Source: JAJEFO01 sp009843725
Lineage (GTDB): Bacteria > Pseudomonadota > Alphaproteobacteria > Rhodobacterales > Rhodobacteraceae
Assembly (NCBI GenBank): GCA_965243215.1
Contig: CBDEUJ010000002.1
Location: 248,001 to 312,000, forward strand
Direction of reading: 5' to 3'
DNA: 64,000 bases
Shown here: in pieces, positions 1-9,633 of the stretch
How the letters are laid out: each line of letters starts with the position of its first letter
Numbering within the stretch: the first letter of the stretch is position 1
Position numbers and translations under genes: made by a program
Notes under the pieces: generated by a model
The model's database searches: none
The model's input: only the letters and a program-made list of their open reading frames with translations
What the model was told of the DNA's origin: nothing

Positions 1-282
1 TGGGGTCTTGTGCGCGATGTGGTGCCGGCTGACCAGTTGAAGGACCACGCACGCGGCGTCGCGGACACGATTGCGCAGGGTGCGCCATTGGTACCGGGGG
101 CGCTCAAGGAATACATGCGCAGATACGGCCATCGCTCGGTCGAGGAAAGCCACGCCGCGGTGCGCCGGGCCTGGGTCGGGCAGAGCGACATGCCGCTCTA
201 TGAAAGGATGATCCAGTCCGACGACTTCACCGAAGGCTCCGTTGCCTTTGCCGAAAGGCGCGATCCCGAATTCAAGGGCTGA
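1..282 (+). CDS. Enoyl-CoA hydratase/isomerase (crotonase) family, C-terminal end
   Basis: The reading frame is open from the first base, so the start lies outside the window and only about 93 C-terminal residues are present. The segment has the layout of a crotonase C-terminus: a helical stretch with AxxIAQGAPL, then a KEYMRR-like helix, and a tail containing SDDFTEGSVAFAERRDPEF. The D-x-x-E-G-x-x-A-F-x-E-(K/R)-R pattern is typical of enoyl-CoA hydratases. It ends four bases before the ATG of an acyl-CoA synthetase on the same strand, so the two are probably co-transcribed in acyl-CoA metabolism. The substrate cannot be inferred. Confidence 0.85.
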   Translation, partial: WGLVRDVVPADQLKDHARGVADTIAQGAPLVPGALKEYMRRYGHRSVEESHAAVRRAWVGQSDMPLYERMIQSDDFTEGSVAFAERRDPEFKG

Positions 283-286
283 TTGC

Positions 287-2359
287 ATGGCCCACCGTCT
301 TTCCCCCATGTTCGATGCCGGCTCGATCGCCGTTGTCGGCGCTTCGGCCCGCCCCGGATCCTTTGGCGAGCGTCTGGCAAGGGCCGCGCTGTCGGCGGGT
401 TTTGCCGGACAGGTCAGTTTCGTGAACCCGCGCGGTGGCGAAATTCTCGGGATGGCGGCGCTTCCTTCAATGCGAGAGCTTGATCACGCGCCGGACATGG
501 TCGTGCTGGGCGTTGGCGCGCCAAATCTTGAAGCGGCACTGCTGGAGGCGATTGAAATGGGGGCCAGAGCGGCAGTGGTCTTTGACGCCTGTCATGGAAC
601 CATGCCGGACGGAACTTCGATTTTGTCCCGGCTGAGGGACATCGCCACCGAGGCGGACATTCCAGTCTGCGGCGGGTCGGGCATGGGCGTGATCAACACG
701 CACAGCGGGCTGGTCGGGAGCTTTTACCCGGCCGATCACATGAAGTCCGGCAGCATTTCTCTGATCGCGCATTCCGGCAGCGTGTTCACCGCTCTGGGCA
801 TGAACGATCCACGCTTTAGATTTGATCTCGTAGCTTCGCCCGGCCAGGAAATCGGAGCGACGATGGACGAGTACATTTCCTACGCCGCCAGCCGCGACCC
901 GACCCGGGTCATTGCCGTTTTCATGGAAAGCGCGCGCAATCCCGACGGGTTGGTGGACAGCCTGAAGCTGGCCCGGGACGCAGGCAAGCCCGTGGTGATC
1001 TGCAAGGTCGGGCGCACCGCGGAAAGTGCGCGGCTGGCGCGGTCGCACACCGGCGCGTTGGCGGGCAGCCACCAGGCCTACGAGGCGGTGTTTCGCGAAT
1101 GCGGCGCCATTTCGGTGGATTCGGTGGACGCGCTGATGAACACCGCGTTGCTGTGCTCCGCCGGACGCAGCCCCGCTCCCGGCGGGGTCGGCCTGGTGAC
1201 CGACAGTGGCGGCCTGCGTGAAATGCAGGTGGACCTGGCAGAGAAAATCGGCACGTCCCTTGCACGGCTTAGCGGCGATACGCTTGCCGCCCTGCGCGAA
1301 GCCTTGCCACCCGATCTGGAGCCCTCGAATCCGCTCGACTGTGCTGCGGACCTGACGGACGCGTTTGCCCGGGCGTTTGACAGTGGTCTGGACATATTGG
1401 CACGTGCGCCGGAAGTTTCCATGCTGGGCTTTGAAGCTGACCTGCGCGACGATTACGTCTATGCCCCGGAGCTGCTGGGTCATGCTAGGCGTCTTGCGGA
1501 CCGCACAAGCAAGCCTGTCTTTGTCTATGCAAGTTTCGGACAGACCCATAACCGCAGCATCGCCAACGAACTGGCCGAACTGGGTGTTCCCTGCCTGAAC
1601 GGCGCCGGCATCGCCCTGCAGGCGGTCCGCGATTTCCAGGCCTGGGCGGATGCGGGCCGCGAGATGCCGGAGGCGTTGCCATTGGTTCCTCCCGCTGTGC
1701 CGCTGCCCTTGCCCCTGGACGAAGCCGCCAGTCTTGAAACGCTTGCGAAATTCGGGGTTCCCGGTGCGCCGAGCCGTGTCTGCTCTGATGCGCAAGCCGT
1801 CGCTGAAGCCGGGCGGGAACTGGGTTATCCGCTGGTGCTGAAATCTGCGGAAGCCGGTGTTGACCACAAGAGCGATCTGGGCGGCGTGGTCCTGAACCTG
1901 ACGGATGGCCTGTCGCTGTGCGCTGCCTATGCTGACCTGTCCGTGAAGCTCGGGCCCCGCGTGACGGTCCAGAAACAGGTCGCAAAGGGTGTCGAACTGG
2001 CTCTTGGATGCGTGATTGATCCCGACTTTGGTCCGTTGGTCATGGTTTCCCCAGGTGGCACGCTGGTAGAGCTGTTCGACGAACGCATGTTCGCCCGCGC
2101 GCCGTTCGGTCCGGAGCAGGCCGAAAAGATGATCCGCCGCCTGCGTGTTTCCCGGCTTATGGACGGAGTGCGTGGTGACCCTCCGAGCGACATCAAGGCC
2201 GCCGCCGCCGCGCTCAGCGCCTTCTCGGTCGCCTGCGCAGCGATGCAGGATCATGTCGCCGAGATTGAGGTGAACCCGGTTGTCGTTTCCGATGCTGGAG
2301 CCATCGCGGTTGACGCGCTGATCGCGGCGGCGCAAGACCATGCAACCGACGCGGAATGA
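287..2359 (+). CDS. Acyl-CoA synthetase (NDP-forming), CoA-binding plus ATP-grasp fusion
   Basis: This 690-residue protein belongs to the NDP-forming acyl-CoA synthetase family, which interconverts acyl-CoA and free acid with nucleotide phosphorylation. The N-terminus is a Rossmann CoA-binding domain (GASARPGSFGERL near residues 18-30). A succinyl-CoA-ligase-like domain follows, carrying SHTGALAG with His254 in the place of the phosphohistidine. The last 200 residues are an ATP-grasp domain (VLKSAEAGVDHKSDLGG). I chose the ATG at 287 because homology begins there; the TTG at 242 would overlap the crotonase gene. Its position after a crotonase suggests degradation of a carboxylic acid. The substrate is unknown. 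Confidence 0.88.
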   Translation: MAHRLSPMFDAGSIAVVGASARPGSFGERLARAALSAGFAGQVSFVNPRGGEILGMAALPSMRELDHAPDMVVLGVGAPNLEAALLEAIEMGARAAVVFDACHGTMPDGTSILSRLRDIATEADIPVCGGSGMGVINTHSGLVGSFYPADHMKSGSISLIAHSGSVFTALGMNDPRFRFDLVASPGQEIGATMDEYISYAASRDPTRVIAVFMESARNPDGLVDSLKLARDAGKPVVICKVGRTAESARLARSHTGALAGSHQAYEAVFRECGAISVDSVDALMNTALLCSAGRSPAPGGVGLVTDSGGLREMQVDLAEKIGTSLARLSGDTLAALREALPPDLEPSNPLDCAADLTDAFARAFDSGLDILARAPEVSMLGFEADLRDDYVYAPELLGHARRLADRTSKPVFVYASFGQTHNRSIANELAELGVPCLNGAGIALQAVRDFQAWADAGREMPEALPLVPPAVPLPLPLDEAASLETLAKFGVPGAPSRVCSDAQAVAEAGRELGYPLVLKSAEAGVDHKSDLGGVVLNLTDGLSLCAAYADLSVKLGPRVTVQKQVAKGVELALGCVIDPDFGPLVMVSPGGTLVELFDERMFARAPFGPEQAEKMIRRLRVSRLMDGVRGDPPSDIKAAAAALSAFSVACAAMQDHVAEIEVNPVVVSDAGAIAVDALIAAAQDHATDAE

Positions 2360-2997
2360 AGGTTGCCGCCAACTGCAGGTGTCGCCGCGAAGGACGGGGC
2401 CGGGAAGAATCCGTCCGGATTCGGCAGGAAATCGAGCCGTTCCGTCTCCGTCAATCACGCATGATTCCGCGGTCATGCTGGCGGCCTTCCGCCTGACGTT
2501 CAACCAGCCCTCGGTTCAGGGGCAACCCCCGATCGCCACTGACCCGTTGCTGGCATGCATCCTGGCCGAAACCGGGCTGTGCCAGTTCCGACTCCGCGCG
2601 TCCGGGCTCTTCCCTGATCGGGGAAGGCAGCCTGTTTGCGGCCATGTGCAAGCCGCTACTTCCTGTTGCTGGCTTGCCTGCCCTGACATCAGGTCGTTGA
2701 CTCCCTGATCGGCTTCGTAGGAAGCTCCTTCCTGCACATGTCCAAGCGTCCCGCCATGCCGGGTCGCCCGCTGAACGCAAAGCCCCTGGATCCGGCGCGG
2801 GGCAAGCAGGCGGGCTTCTCTGCACGCTTGGACCGGTGCTCTGACAGAACGATTTCGACAAGCCCGAACATGCCGCATGAAACCGACAGCGAAACAACGA
2901 GCGATGGAGACCAGGAGGCCCTGCGTTGTCCGGACCGGCGAGGCTTCGGCTTGGACGTCTCTTGCTTTTCAATGCACTGAATCAAGGAGGATGCGCG
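2360..2997. other. Gene-poor interval of about 640 bp
   Basis: Short frames exist on both strands but none has a recognisable domain, a good ribosome binding site or alphaproteobacterial codon bias. I see no tRNA or clear terminator. The last part contains the AAGGAGG sequence at about 2984-2990 that serves the next gene. It may contain decayed coding sequence. Confidence 0.5.
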
Positions 2998-3411
2998 ATG
3001 CAACTTGCACCATACCTGTTTTTCAACGACGGACTCTGCCGGGAGGCGATGGACACGTACGCAGACATCTTGGAAGGCGAGCTGGGCATGGTTGTTGCGG
3101 CGGCCGACATGCCGCCCGAGTTTCCCGTCGACGAGGACAAGAAGAGTTGGCTGGCCCATTGCGAAGTGAATTTTCCCGATGGCAAGCTGATGGGATCGGA
3201 TTCCCTCGCGGGTCCATCGGAACCAATGGCCGGAGTGAACGTGATGCTGAACTTCGAATCGCGGGAAGCTGCGGAAAGCGCCTTCAACCGGCTCGCAGAC
3301 GGCGGGGAGACCACGATGCCCTTCGCGCCAACATTCTGGAGCGCGGGTTTTGGCATGCTGACAGACCGCTACGGCGTGCGCTGGATGATCGGTTGCGATG
3401 AGGCGCCCTAA
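2998..3411 (+). CDS. VOC/PhnB-like glyoxalase-fold protein
   Basis: This 137-residue protein starts at an ATG eight bases after a strong AAGGAGG site. It resembles the PhnB-like (3-demethylubiquinone-9 3-methyltransferase-like) branch of the vicinal-oxygen-chelate superfamily: it opens with QLAPYLFFNDG, has CEVNFPDGKLMGSDS in the middle, and ends with WSAGFGMLTDRYGVRWMI. The TDRYGxxWM pattern near the C-terminus is typical of that branch. These proteins act as dimers, and most have no proven substrate. It lies 57 bases before trpA but has no obvious functional link to it. Confidence 0.85.
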   Translation: MQLAPYLFFNDGLCREAMDTYADILEGELGMVVAAADMPPEFPVDEDKKSWLAHCEVNFPDGKLMGSDSLAGPSEPMAGVNVMLNFESREAAESAFNRLADGGETTMPFAPTFWSAGFGMLTDRYGVRWMIGCDEAP

Positions 3412-3468
3412 GGCGTTGATCTTCCCTGGCCGATTGTGCACAGAGTTGCGGACCCACGGAGTGGCTTC

Positions 3469-4260
3469 ATGACCCGGATTGATACCCGTTTCGCGGCCCT
3501 GAGGGCGGAGGGCCGAAAGGCCTTCGTCGCCTACGTGATGGCTGGCGACCCCGACTATGACACGTCGCTCGAGATACTGAAGGGCCTGCCCGGCGCTGGA
3601 GTCGACGTGATCGAGCTGGGCTTGCCGTTCACCGATCCGATGGCGGATGGGCCGGTGATTCAACTCGCAGGGCAGCGCGCCTTGGCCGCCGGTCAGACGC
3701 TCAGGAAGACATTGGCCTTGGTGAAGGCGTTTCGCGAGGATGACGACGAGGCGCCGATCGTGCTGATGGGGTACTACAACCCGATCCTGAACCACGGAGT
3801 CGAGGCATTTCTGCGCGATGCGAAGGCTGCTGGCGTGGACGGCCTGATCGTGGTCGACCTGCCGCCCGAAGAGGACGACGAACTCTGCATCCCGGCGCAG
3901 CAGGCTGGGCTGAACTTCATCCGGCTTGCGACGCCGACCACCGACGAGAGACGCCTGCCGAAGGTCATGCAGAACACGTCCGGGTTCGTCTACTATGTCT
4001 CGATCACAGGCATCACCGGCGCGGCCGATGCGGTTGCCGGCGAAGTCGGGCCGGAGGTGGACAGGATAAGGGCCGCGACGGAACTTCCTGTCTTGGTAGG
4101 ATTCGGGATCAAGACGCCGGAGGCCGGCCGCGAAATCGCTCGCGTCGCGGACGGCGCCGTCGTGGGGTCCGCCATCGTCGATCTGGTCGGAAAGGGGCGA
4201 CCGCCTGCGGAAGTGCTGGAATTCGTTCGCGATCTTGCCGACGGAGCCCATTCGGCGTGA
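3469..4260 (+). CDS. trpA: Tryptophan synthase alpha chain
   Basis: This 263-residue TIM barrel cleaves indole-3-glycerol phosphate to indole and glyceraldehyde 3-phosphate, passing indole to TrpB. The catalytic acids fall at the classic positions: Glu49 in DVIELGLPFTDP and Asp60 in MADGPVIQ. The phosphate-binding strand VLVGFGIKTPE and the YYVSITGITG segment are intact. The ATG at 3469 is preferred over an upstream TTG because homology starts at MTRIDTRF. trpB is not adjacent, so the trp genes are dispersed or continue elsewhere. Confidence 0.97.
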   Translation: MTRIDTRFAALRAEGRKAFVAYVMAGDPDYDTSLEILKGLPGAGVDVIELGLPFTDPMADGPVIQLAGQRALAAGQTLRKTLALVKAFREDDDEAPIVLMGYYNPILNHGVEAFLRDAKAAGVDGLIVVDLPPEEDDELCIPAQQAGLNFIRLATPTTDERRLPKVMQNTSGFVYYVSITGITGAADAVAGEVGPEVDRIRAATELPVLVGFGIKTPEAGREIARVADGAVVGSAIVDLVGKGRPPAEVLEFVRDLADGAHSA

Positions 4261-4354
4261 AGCGCGCCACGCACTCACGTCATCCGTGACCGTGCCTGGG
4301 AAGTGCACCGAAAGGGCGTTCCGGGCATTTCGGGCCGGATGGAAGCTGCGTGCA

Positions 4355-6436
4355 TCAGAGGCGCGCGCCCTCGATGACCCAAAGGGATGCCGGATAGCTC
4401 CAGGGAAGCGTGAGGCCCTTGGAGACAAGGAAGCGTCCTGAGAGCGCCAGGGGCCCGTCCTTCAGCGCCATGTTGCCGCGTGAGAGCCGTACGGCGTCGT
4501 CGCGGTTGGCAAGCTCGACTCGATAGGACGCATTCGGGTCGAGTTCCGCGAGGCGGATCGGGCGGGGCAGGATCTGGGCCGAAGTCGCCGACTTGCCGAT
4601 GAAGGCAGCGAAGCGGGAGCGATCAGCCGAGATGTGCATCTCGGCAACGATCGCCGGGTCCGCACTGTCAAGGCGCAGGATGTCTGCCTGCATCATCCAG
4701 TCGCGATTGGTCTTCCACCATGCAATGACCTTTGCGAGAACTTCCGTTTCGTTTTCGGTCAATTCGCGGGGATCCATCTCGATGCCCATGTGACGGCTCG
4801 CGGCAACCCAGGCCCGGAACCGGATGTCAAGGCTCCGGCCGCTCGTGTGGCTGACACGAGGTCCGACATGGCTGCCGGTCACGGCCGCCGGGAGGAAGAG
4901 CGCGGCGTTATGCTGCATGGAAAGGCGCTCCAGGGCATCGTTCGAGTCCGAAAGCCAGGCCCGCTGGGTGTGCGAGAGGATGCCCAAGTCGAGTCGTCCG
5001 CCGCCCGAAGCACAGGTCTCGACCTCGACCTCGGGAAATGCCTGGCGAAGCCGGCCCATCAAGACGTGCGTTCCCTCGGCCTGCGCGTGATCGGGGACCG
5101 GCAGGACGCGATTGTGATCCCACTTGATGTAGTCGATGTCGTGGCTGCTGAGGATTGCGGAGATCTTCGCGAACGCGTGCTCGCGCACGGCCTCGTTCGA
5201 CATGTCGAGCGCCATCTGCTGCCGTCCGAGGATCTGGCCGCCTGGTCCGAACGCCCAGTCCGGGTGCTTTCGATAGACATTGCTGTCGGGGTTGATCATC
5301 TCGGGCTCGAACCAGATGCCGAACGTCATGCCGAGGCCATGGACGTGCGCAATGAGAGGATCCAGGCCATCCGGGAACTTGCGGCGGTCCACGTCCCAGT
5401 CAGGAATCGAGCTGGTGTCGTCATCACGCGCGTCGAACCATCCGTCGTCGAGCACGAAACGCTCTGCGCCAAGCCGGGCGGCATGACCGGCAATGTCCTT
5501 GAGCACGTCGGGCTTGTGGTCGAAGTAGACTGCCTCCCAGCAATTGTAGTGCAAGGGACGTGGGCGTTCGGGTTTTGGCCAGGTCACGACATGGTCTCGG
5601 ACGTGACGCTGGAATGACACCGCGCATCCGTTCAGCCCGGTTCGGGAGTAGGCGAGATAGAGGGGTGCCGTGACGAATTCCAGGCCAGGCTTCGAGTCGA
5701 TTCCCGTGGCGTGTCCGAATTGGATCTGTCGTCGCCCGTCCGGGAGCTCCTCGGCCACCATGCGGTGGCCGCCGGACCAGCCGTAGTGAAACGCCCATGC
5801 CTCGCCTTGGGTGCTTGTTGCGCCGCGTGCAGGCACGAGGAGCCCCGGAAAGTGCTCATGGCCGGATCGTCCCGTGCGGTTCTCGCGGAGGCGGATGCCC
5901 GGAGTCCATGGCGTGCGGTTCAACTGGAATTCGCCGCACCAGCGGCCGGAGACGTCGATCATCTCGTCCGAGTGCTGTGCGGCAGGCATGACTGGAGCCG
6001 CCAGCCAAAGCACGCGGACCGGCTTGTCCGATTTGAGCTTGGCGGATGCCGTGATGACGCGGGTCGTGGAATCCATGACGAGTTCCGCGAGATAGGTCAT
6101 TCCGTTCGCTTCGTCGCGGTAGGCCAGGCCGATGCGGCGGTCATCGGCGTTTGCGGAAGCAAGCAGAAAGGTTCCGTGGATCGGGGTGCCGTCGACGGCA
6201 TGCGCGATCAGGCCGGGCTGTCCTGGAAAGGTGCTGGCCGTTTCCGGGCAGATCGAGAGATCGGGGTTTTCGTCCAGCATGCCGCCCGTGACATCAAGGC
6301 CGCTCGCGTCAGCGAGCGCGGCCAGGCTTTCTGACGCGGGCAGGGCGGCGCCCCAGTAGATGACTTCAGGCAGACGATTCCCGCGTGCGGCCAGGACCAC
6401 GGTCTGGTGGCCGTCGTCGAGTCTCCATGCGTGCAT
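4355..6436 (-). CDS. Alpha-galactosidase, glycoside hydrolase family 36
   Basis: This cytoplasmic-looking enzyme of 693 residues, the usual GH36 size, has no signal peptide. The N-terminal half is a beta-sandwich domain, followed by the (beta/alpha)8 catalytic domain starting near RPLHYNCWEA. The nucleophile is Asp440 in DYIKWDHNR and the acid/base is Asp497 in WLSDSND. It should release terminal alpha-galactose from melibiose- or raffinose-type sugars. Its ATG at 6434-6436 shares one base with the TAA of the upstream permease gene, so it is the last gene of the sugar ABC operon and the two are translationally coupled. This supports alpha-galactosides as the transported substrate. Confidence 0.93.
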   Translation of the reverse strand: MHAWRLDDGHQTVVLAARGNRLPEVIYWGAALPASESLAALADASGLDVTGGMLDENPDLSICPETASTFPGQPGLIAHAVDGTPIHGTFLLASANADDRRIGLAYRDEANGMTYLAELVMDSTTRVITASAKLKSDKPVRVLWLAAPVMPAAQHSDEMIDVSGRWCGEFQLNRTPWTPGIRLRENRTGRSGHEHFPGLLVPARGATSTQGEAWAFHYGWSGGHRMVAEELPDGRRQIQFGHATGIDSKPGLEFVTAPLYLAYSRTGLNGCAVSFQRHVRDHVVTWPKPERPRPLHYNCWEAVYFDHKPDVLKDIAGHAARLGAERFVLDDGWFDARDDDTSSIPDWDVDRRKFPDGLDPLIAHVHGLGMTFGIWFEPEMINPDSNVYRKHPDWAFGPGGQILGRQQMALDMSNEAVREHAFAKISAILSSHDIDYIKWDHNRVLPVPDHAQAEGTHVLMGRLRQAFPEVEVETCASGGGRLDLGILSHTQRAWLSDSNDALERLSMQHNAALFLPAAVTGSHVGPRVSHTSGRSLDIRFRAWVAASRHMGIEMDPRELTENETEVLAKVIAWWKTNRDWMMQADILRLDSADPAIVAEMHISADRSRFAAFIGKSATSAQILPRPIRLAELDPNASYRVELANRDDAVRLSRGNMALKDGPLALSGRFLVSKGLTLPWSYPASLWVIEGARL

Positions 6437-7284
6437 TACTTGACGGCGCCAAGCGTAAGACCGGCAATGAAGTGCCTTTGCATAAGGAAGAACATCAGGA
6501 CCGGCGGCAGGGCCGCGACGATGGAGCCCGCGCTCATCAGGTGATAGGCGGCGCGGTACTGGGCATTGAAGGACGTGATGCCGGCGGTGACAGGCTGGCT
6601 CTCCGGTCCTTGCGTCAGCACGACCGCCCAGAAGTAGTCGTTCCAGATGAAGGTGAAGATCAGCACTGACAGGGCGGCCAGGGCCGGCTTCATCAGCGGC
6701 AGGACGACGAACCAGAAGATGCGCCACTCCGCGACGCCCTCGACCCGGGCCGCCTCGATCAGCGGGAAGGGCAGTGCGCGGATGAAGTTTCGCATGAACA
6801 ACGTGCAGAATCCCGTCTGGAACGCGATGTGGAAGAGAACGAGGCCCGTCTTGGTGTTGTAGAGGCCCATGTCCAGCGTGAGGTCCCGCACCGGAACCAT
6901 GAGAATCTGGAAAGGCACGAAATTGCCCGCGACGAACATGAAGAAGATCCAGAGATTGGCGCGGAACTTGTAGATGCCAAGGGCGAATCCCGTCATCGAC
7001 GACAGCGCGACCGCCCCGATCACCGTTGGCACGGTGATGAAGACGGAGTTCAGGAGATAGCGCGGCATGTCGCTTTCGAGGAAGACCTTGCCGTAGTTGG
7101 TCAGGCCCTCGAAGGTAGAGGGAATGCCCCAGTAGTTTCCTGTCGTGAAGTCCGCGTCCGGCTTGATCGAGAAGACCGCGACCGCGAGCAACGGAGCCAG
7201 CCACATCAGGAGTGCAATCGGCAGCAGCGTCTTGTAGGCGGCTTGCGTGGTCCGGGCGGTGGATTCGATCGGTCTCGGAAACAT
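6436..7284 (-). CDS. Sugar ABC transporter permease, MalG type (CUT1)
   Basis: This 282-residue inner-membrane protein has about six membrane segments and the binding-protein-dependent permease EAA loop (EAARVEGVAEWRIFWFVVLPLMKPALA). That loop contacts the ATPase. The N-terminus (LPIALLMWLAPLLAVAVFS) and the IWNDYFWAVV segment are typical of the MalG/AglG subgroup. It lies one base after the MalF-type partner and overlaps the alpha-galactosidase gene, so the three are one transcription unit. It forms the translocation pore with the upstream permease. Confidence 0.92.
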   Translation of the reverse strand: MFPRPIESTARTTQAAYKTLLPIALLMWLAPLLAVAVFSIKPDADFTTGNYWGIPSTFEGLTNYGKVFLESDMPRYLLNSVFITVPTVIGAVALSSMTGFALGIYKFRANLWIFFMFVAGNFVPFQILMVPVRDLTLDMGLYNTKTGLVLFHIAFQTGFCTLFMRNFIRALPFPLIEAARVEGVAEWRIFWFVVLPLMKPALAALSVLIFTFIWNDYFWAVVLTQGPESQPVTAGITSFNAQYRAAYHLMSAGSIVAALPPVLMFFLMQRHFIAGLTLGAVK

Positions 7285-7285
7285 G

Positions 7286-8230
7286 TCAGCGCGCTCCCTT
7301 CTCTTCCTTCCACATCGACCAGAGGAAGTAGGCGATGAAGCAGAGCATGATCAGGAAGAGTACCACGGCGATGGCTGCGCCGTATCCCATCCTGAAGCCG
7401 TATTCCGAAAGCGCGACCTCGAACATGTAGAAGGCGAGAACGCGCGATGAACCGAAGGGCCCGCCCTGGGTCATGATCGAGATCAGGTCGAAGGAGCGAA
7501 GCGCACCGATGATTGTCACCACGAAGGCGATGAAGGTCGCGGGTTTCAGTTGCGGGATGATCACGTGCCAGAGCATTTTCCAACCCTTGGCTCCGTCGAG
7601 ACGGCCCGCCTCGACCTGTTCGGGATCCACCGCGTTCAGTCCCGTGAGGTAGAGTATCATGCAATATGCGGTCTGAGGCCACAGTCCGGCGGCGATGATC
7701 CCGTAGGTCACGAATCGCTCGTCGCCCAGGACGTTGATCGGCCCGAGGCCGACCCAGCCGATGATCGTGTTCAGGAGCCCGAAGGTCGGGTCGTAGAACC
7801 AGGTGAAGACCAGCCCGACAACCACCTGGCTGATGACGAAGGGAAAGAAGAAGAGCGACTTGTAGAGCCTGATGCCCCAGACGTTCTGGTTGAGAAAGAG
7901 CGCGATCATCAGTCCGGCCGGAATTGCGAGGAGGTAGAGAAACAGCCAGATCACGTTGTTCTTGAGAGAGACGAAGAAGGCGTCCCGGTCGACGAACTCC
8001 CAGTAGAGGTCATGGTAGTTCTGCAATCCGATGTATTCGGCCTCTCCGAGCCCGTCCCATTCATAGAGCGAGACGTTGAAGGACTGGAAGATCGGGGAAA
8101 TGACGTAGAAGATGAAGAAGAGAACGCCGGGCGCGAGGAAAAGCCAGGGCGTGATCGCGATCTGGTTCCGGTGAAACCACGAGCCGCCGCCATTGACCGC
8201 GCGGACATCTTGAAGGCTGGTCTCGGTCAT
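7286..8230 (-). CDS. Sugar ABC transporter permease, MalF type (CUT1)
   Basis: This 314-residue permease has six predicted membrane helices. The EAA motif reads VEAGRLDGAKGWKMLWHVIIPQLKP. I chose the ATG at 8230 because the upstream extension has no homology and runs into the intergenic hairpin. The start MTETSLQDV leads into WLFLAPGVLFFIFYVISPI, as in AglF-like proteins. It pairs with the MalG-type permease downstream, and is separated from the binding-protein gene by 108 bases holding a strong stem-loop. Confidence 0.92.
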   Translation of the reverse strand: MTETSLQDVRAVNGGGSWFHRNQIAITPWLFLAPGVLFFIFYVISPIFQSFNVSLYEWDGLGEAEYIGLQNYHDLYWEFVDRDAFFVSLKNNVIWLFLYLLAIPAGLMIALFLNQNVWGIRLYKSLFFFPFVISQVVVGLVFTWFYDPTFGLLNTIIGWVGLGPINVLGDERFVTYGIIAAGLWPQTAYCMILYLTGLNAVDPEQVEAGRLDGAKGWKMLWHVIIPQLKPATFIAFVVTIIGALRSFDLISIMTQGGPFGSSRVLAFYMFEVALSEYGFRMGYGAAIAVVLFLIMLCFIAYFLWSMWKEEKGAR

Positions 8231-8303
8231 TGCCTTGCTCCCGCAGGAAACCGTTCTGGAAACAGCGCTCAAAAAAATCTGGAAATGAACTGTCGTTGTC
8301 AAG

Positions 8304-8325
8304 GGGCACCCCGTGAGGGGTGCCC
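8304..8325 (-). terminator. Intercistronic stem-loop after the binding-protein gene
   Basis: A perfect 9-bp stem (GGGCACCCC paired with GGGGTGCCC) closes a four-base loop between the binding-protein gene and the first permease gene. There is no following T-run, so a complete terminator is unlikely. In other binding-protein-dependent ABC operons such hairpins stabilise the upstream message or partly terminate transcription, giving more binding protein than permease. That role is inferred here. Confidence 0.65.
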
Positions 8326-8338
8326 GCACTGGTTCGGA

Positions 8339-9604
8339 CTACTTGTAGATCCGCTGGCGCGCACGCTCGAGCTTGGCGAGAATGCGATCCAGGTTGTCAG
8401 GCTTGACCATGAACTCCTGGAAGCCCTCCATCGAGACCTTGGCCATTTCCGCTGGCGCATCGCGGTCCCAGAACTGGGCGACGCCGCCAGGGCTGTTCGA
8501 TGACAGCATGGCAAAGCCTTCGTTAAGGAACTTGTCGTCGTCGACCGACGACATTGCGTTGACCGGAAGCTGGCCCAGGTTGCTGCCGTTGTTGATCTCG
8601 GTCTGCTCGTCAGCCGAGACGACAAAGCGCAGGAACTCGCGTGCCGCTTCCTTGTTCGCGGCATTTGCCGGAATGTGGAAGGTGTCGGTCGGCGCGTCCT
8701 CGGAAAGCGCGATGCCCGGGGTGATGACCGGAAACTGGTAGAAGTCCAGTTGATCGTCGGTGAGACCGGCATCGCGCAGCGGAGCCACGGAGAAGTTGCC
8801 CATCAGGTAGTGCACCGCGTCTCCGTTGACCATGAACGGAAGCGCTTCCTGCCAGCTGTAGGTCTGGTGGTTGTCGATGAACCCGCCCATGTCGATCAGC
8901 TCGCGCCAGTTGGCGAAGGTCTGCTTGACACGGTCGTCTTCCCAGCTGATCTCGCCGCCGGCGAGCTGCATGTGGAAGTCGAAGCCGTTGGTGCGCATGT
9001 TCAGGTAGTCGAACCAGCCGCCGGCGGTCCACAGGAACTTCGTGCCGATGGTGAAACACTTGCGGCCCGATGCGAGGATGGCCTCGCAGTTCGCCTTGAA
9101 CTCGTCCCAGTTGGCAGCTTCCTTCAGGCCGAGTTCCTCGTAGATGTCCTTCCGGTAGTAGACGCCCCACTGGTAATAGGTATAGGGCACGCCCCACTGC
9201 TTTCCGTCAATGGTCATTGCGCCCTTCGTTGAGGCGAGGTTCTCGGCGATTTCCGGCTCATTCCAGAGATCCGAGACATCCTCGAACAGGCCCGCGTCCA
9301 CGTAGGGGCGCATCCGGTTCGCTGCATACCAGGTTGCAACGTCCGGCGGGTTGGCAGTCAGGAAGTTCCTGATCTGGGTCTTGTATTCCTCCCGATCGAT
9401 CACCGTGGTCTCGATGTTGAGGTCCGGATGCTCGGCCTGGAATCGGGCGATCACGGCTTCCATGGTCGCACGCGGGGCAGGGTTCGAAGTGTCGAGAAAG
9501 ATCTTCAGGTCTCCTGACAGCGACTGGCCGCTGGCAGATGTCCCGCCGACCGTCATGGCCGCGAGGCCAAGCGCCGCGATGGACGCCTTTAGGATGGAAC
9601 GCAT
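8339..9604 (-). CDS. Extracellular sugar-binding protein, family 1 (AglE-like)
   Basis: This 421-residue periplasmic binding protein opens with a Sec signal peptide (MRSILKASIAALGLAAMTVGG) that should be cleaved after ASG or SASG. The mature part begins SLSGDLKIFLDTSNPAPRA and shows the family 1 solute-binding pattern (VIARFQAEHPDLNIETTVID, DVATWYAANRM). GGGAGA precedes the ATG at 9604 at proper spacing, which favours it over the upstream start. It is the first gene of the alpha-galactoside operon, transcribed away from the iclR-type gene. The ligand is inferred from the neighbouring GH36 enzyme. Confidence 0.92.
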   Translation of the reverse strand: MRSILKASIAALGLAAMTVGGTSASGQSLSGDLKIFLDTSNPAPRATMEAVIARFQAEHPDLNIETTVIDREEYKTQIRNFLTANPPDVATWYAANRMRPYVDAGLFEDVSDLWNEPEIAENLASTKGAMTIDGKQWGVPYTYYQWGVYYRKDIYEELGLKEAANWDEFKANCEAILASGRKCFTIGTKFLWTAGGWFDYLNMRTNGFDFHMQLAGGEISWEDDRVKQTFANWRELIDMGGFIDNHQTYSWQEALPFMVNGDAVHYLMGNFSVAPLRDAGLTDDQLDFYQFPVITPGIALSEDAPTDTFHIPANAANKEAAREFLRFVVSADEQTEINNGSNLGQLPVNAMSSVDDDKFLNEGFAMLSSNSPGGVAQFWDRDAPAEMAKVSMEGFQEFMVKPDNLDRILAKLERARQRIYK

Positions 9605-9633
9605 GCTATTTCTCCCAGTTTGTCCCATGTTTT

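Noticed and set aside
467..2503. Long minus-strand frame of 678 codons
   Set aside because: Antisense shadow of the acyl-CoA synthetase gene; composition is that of a complementary frame with no domain.
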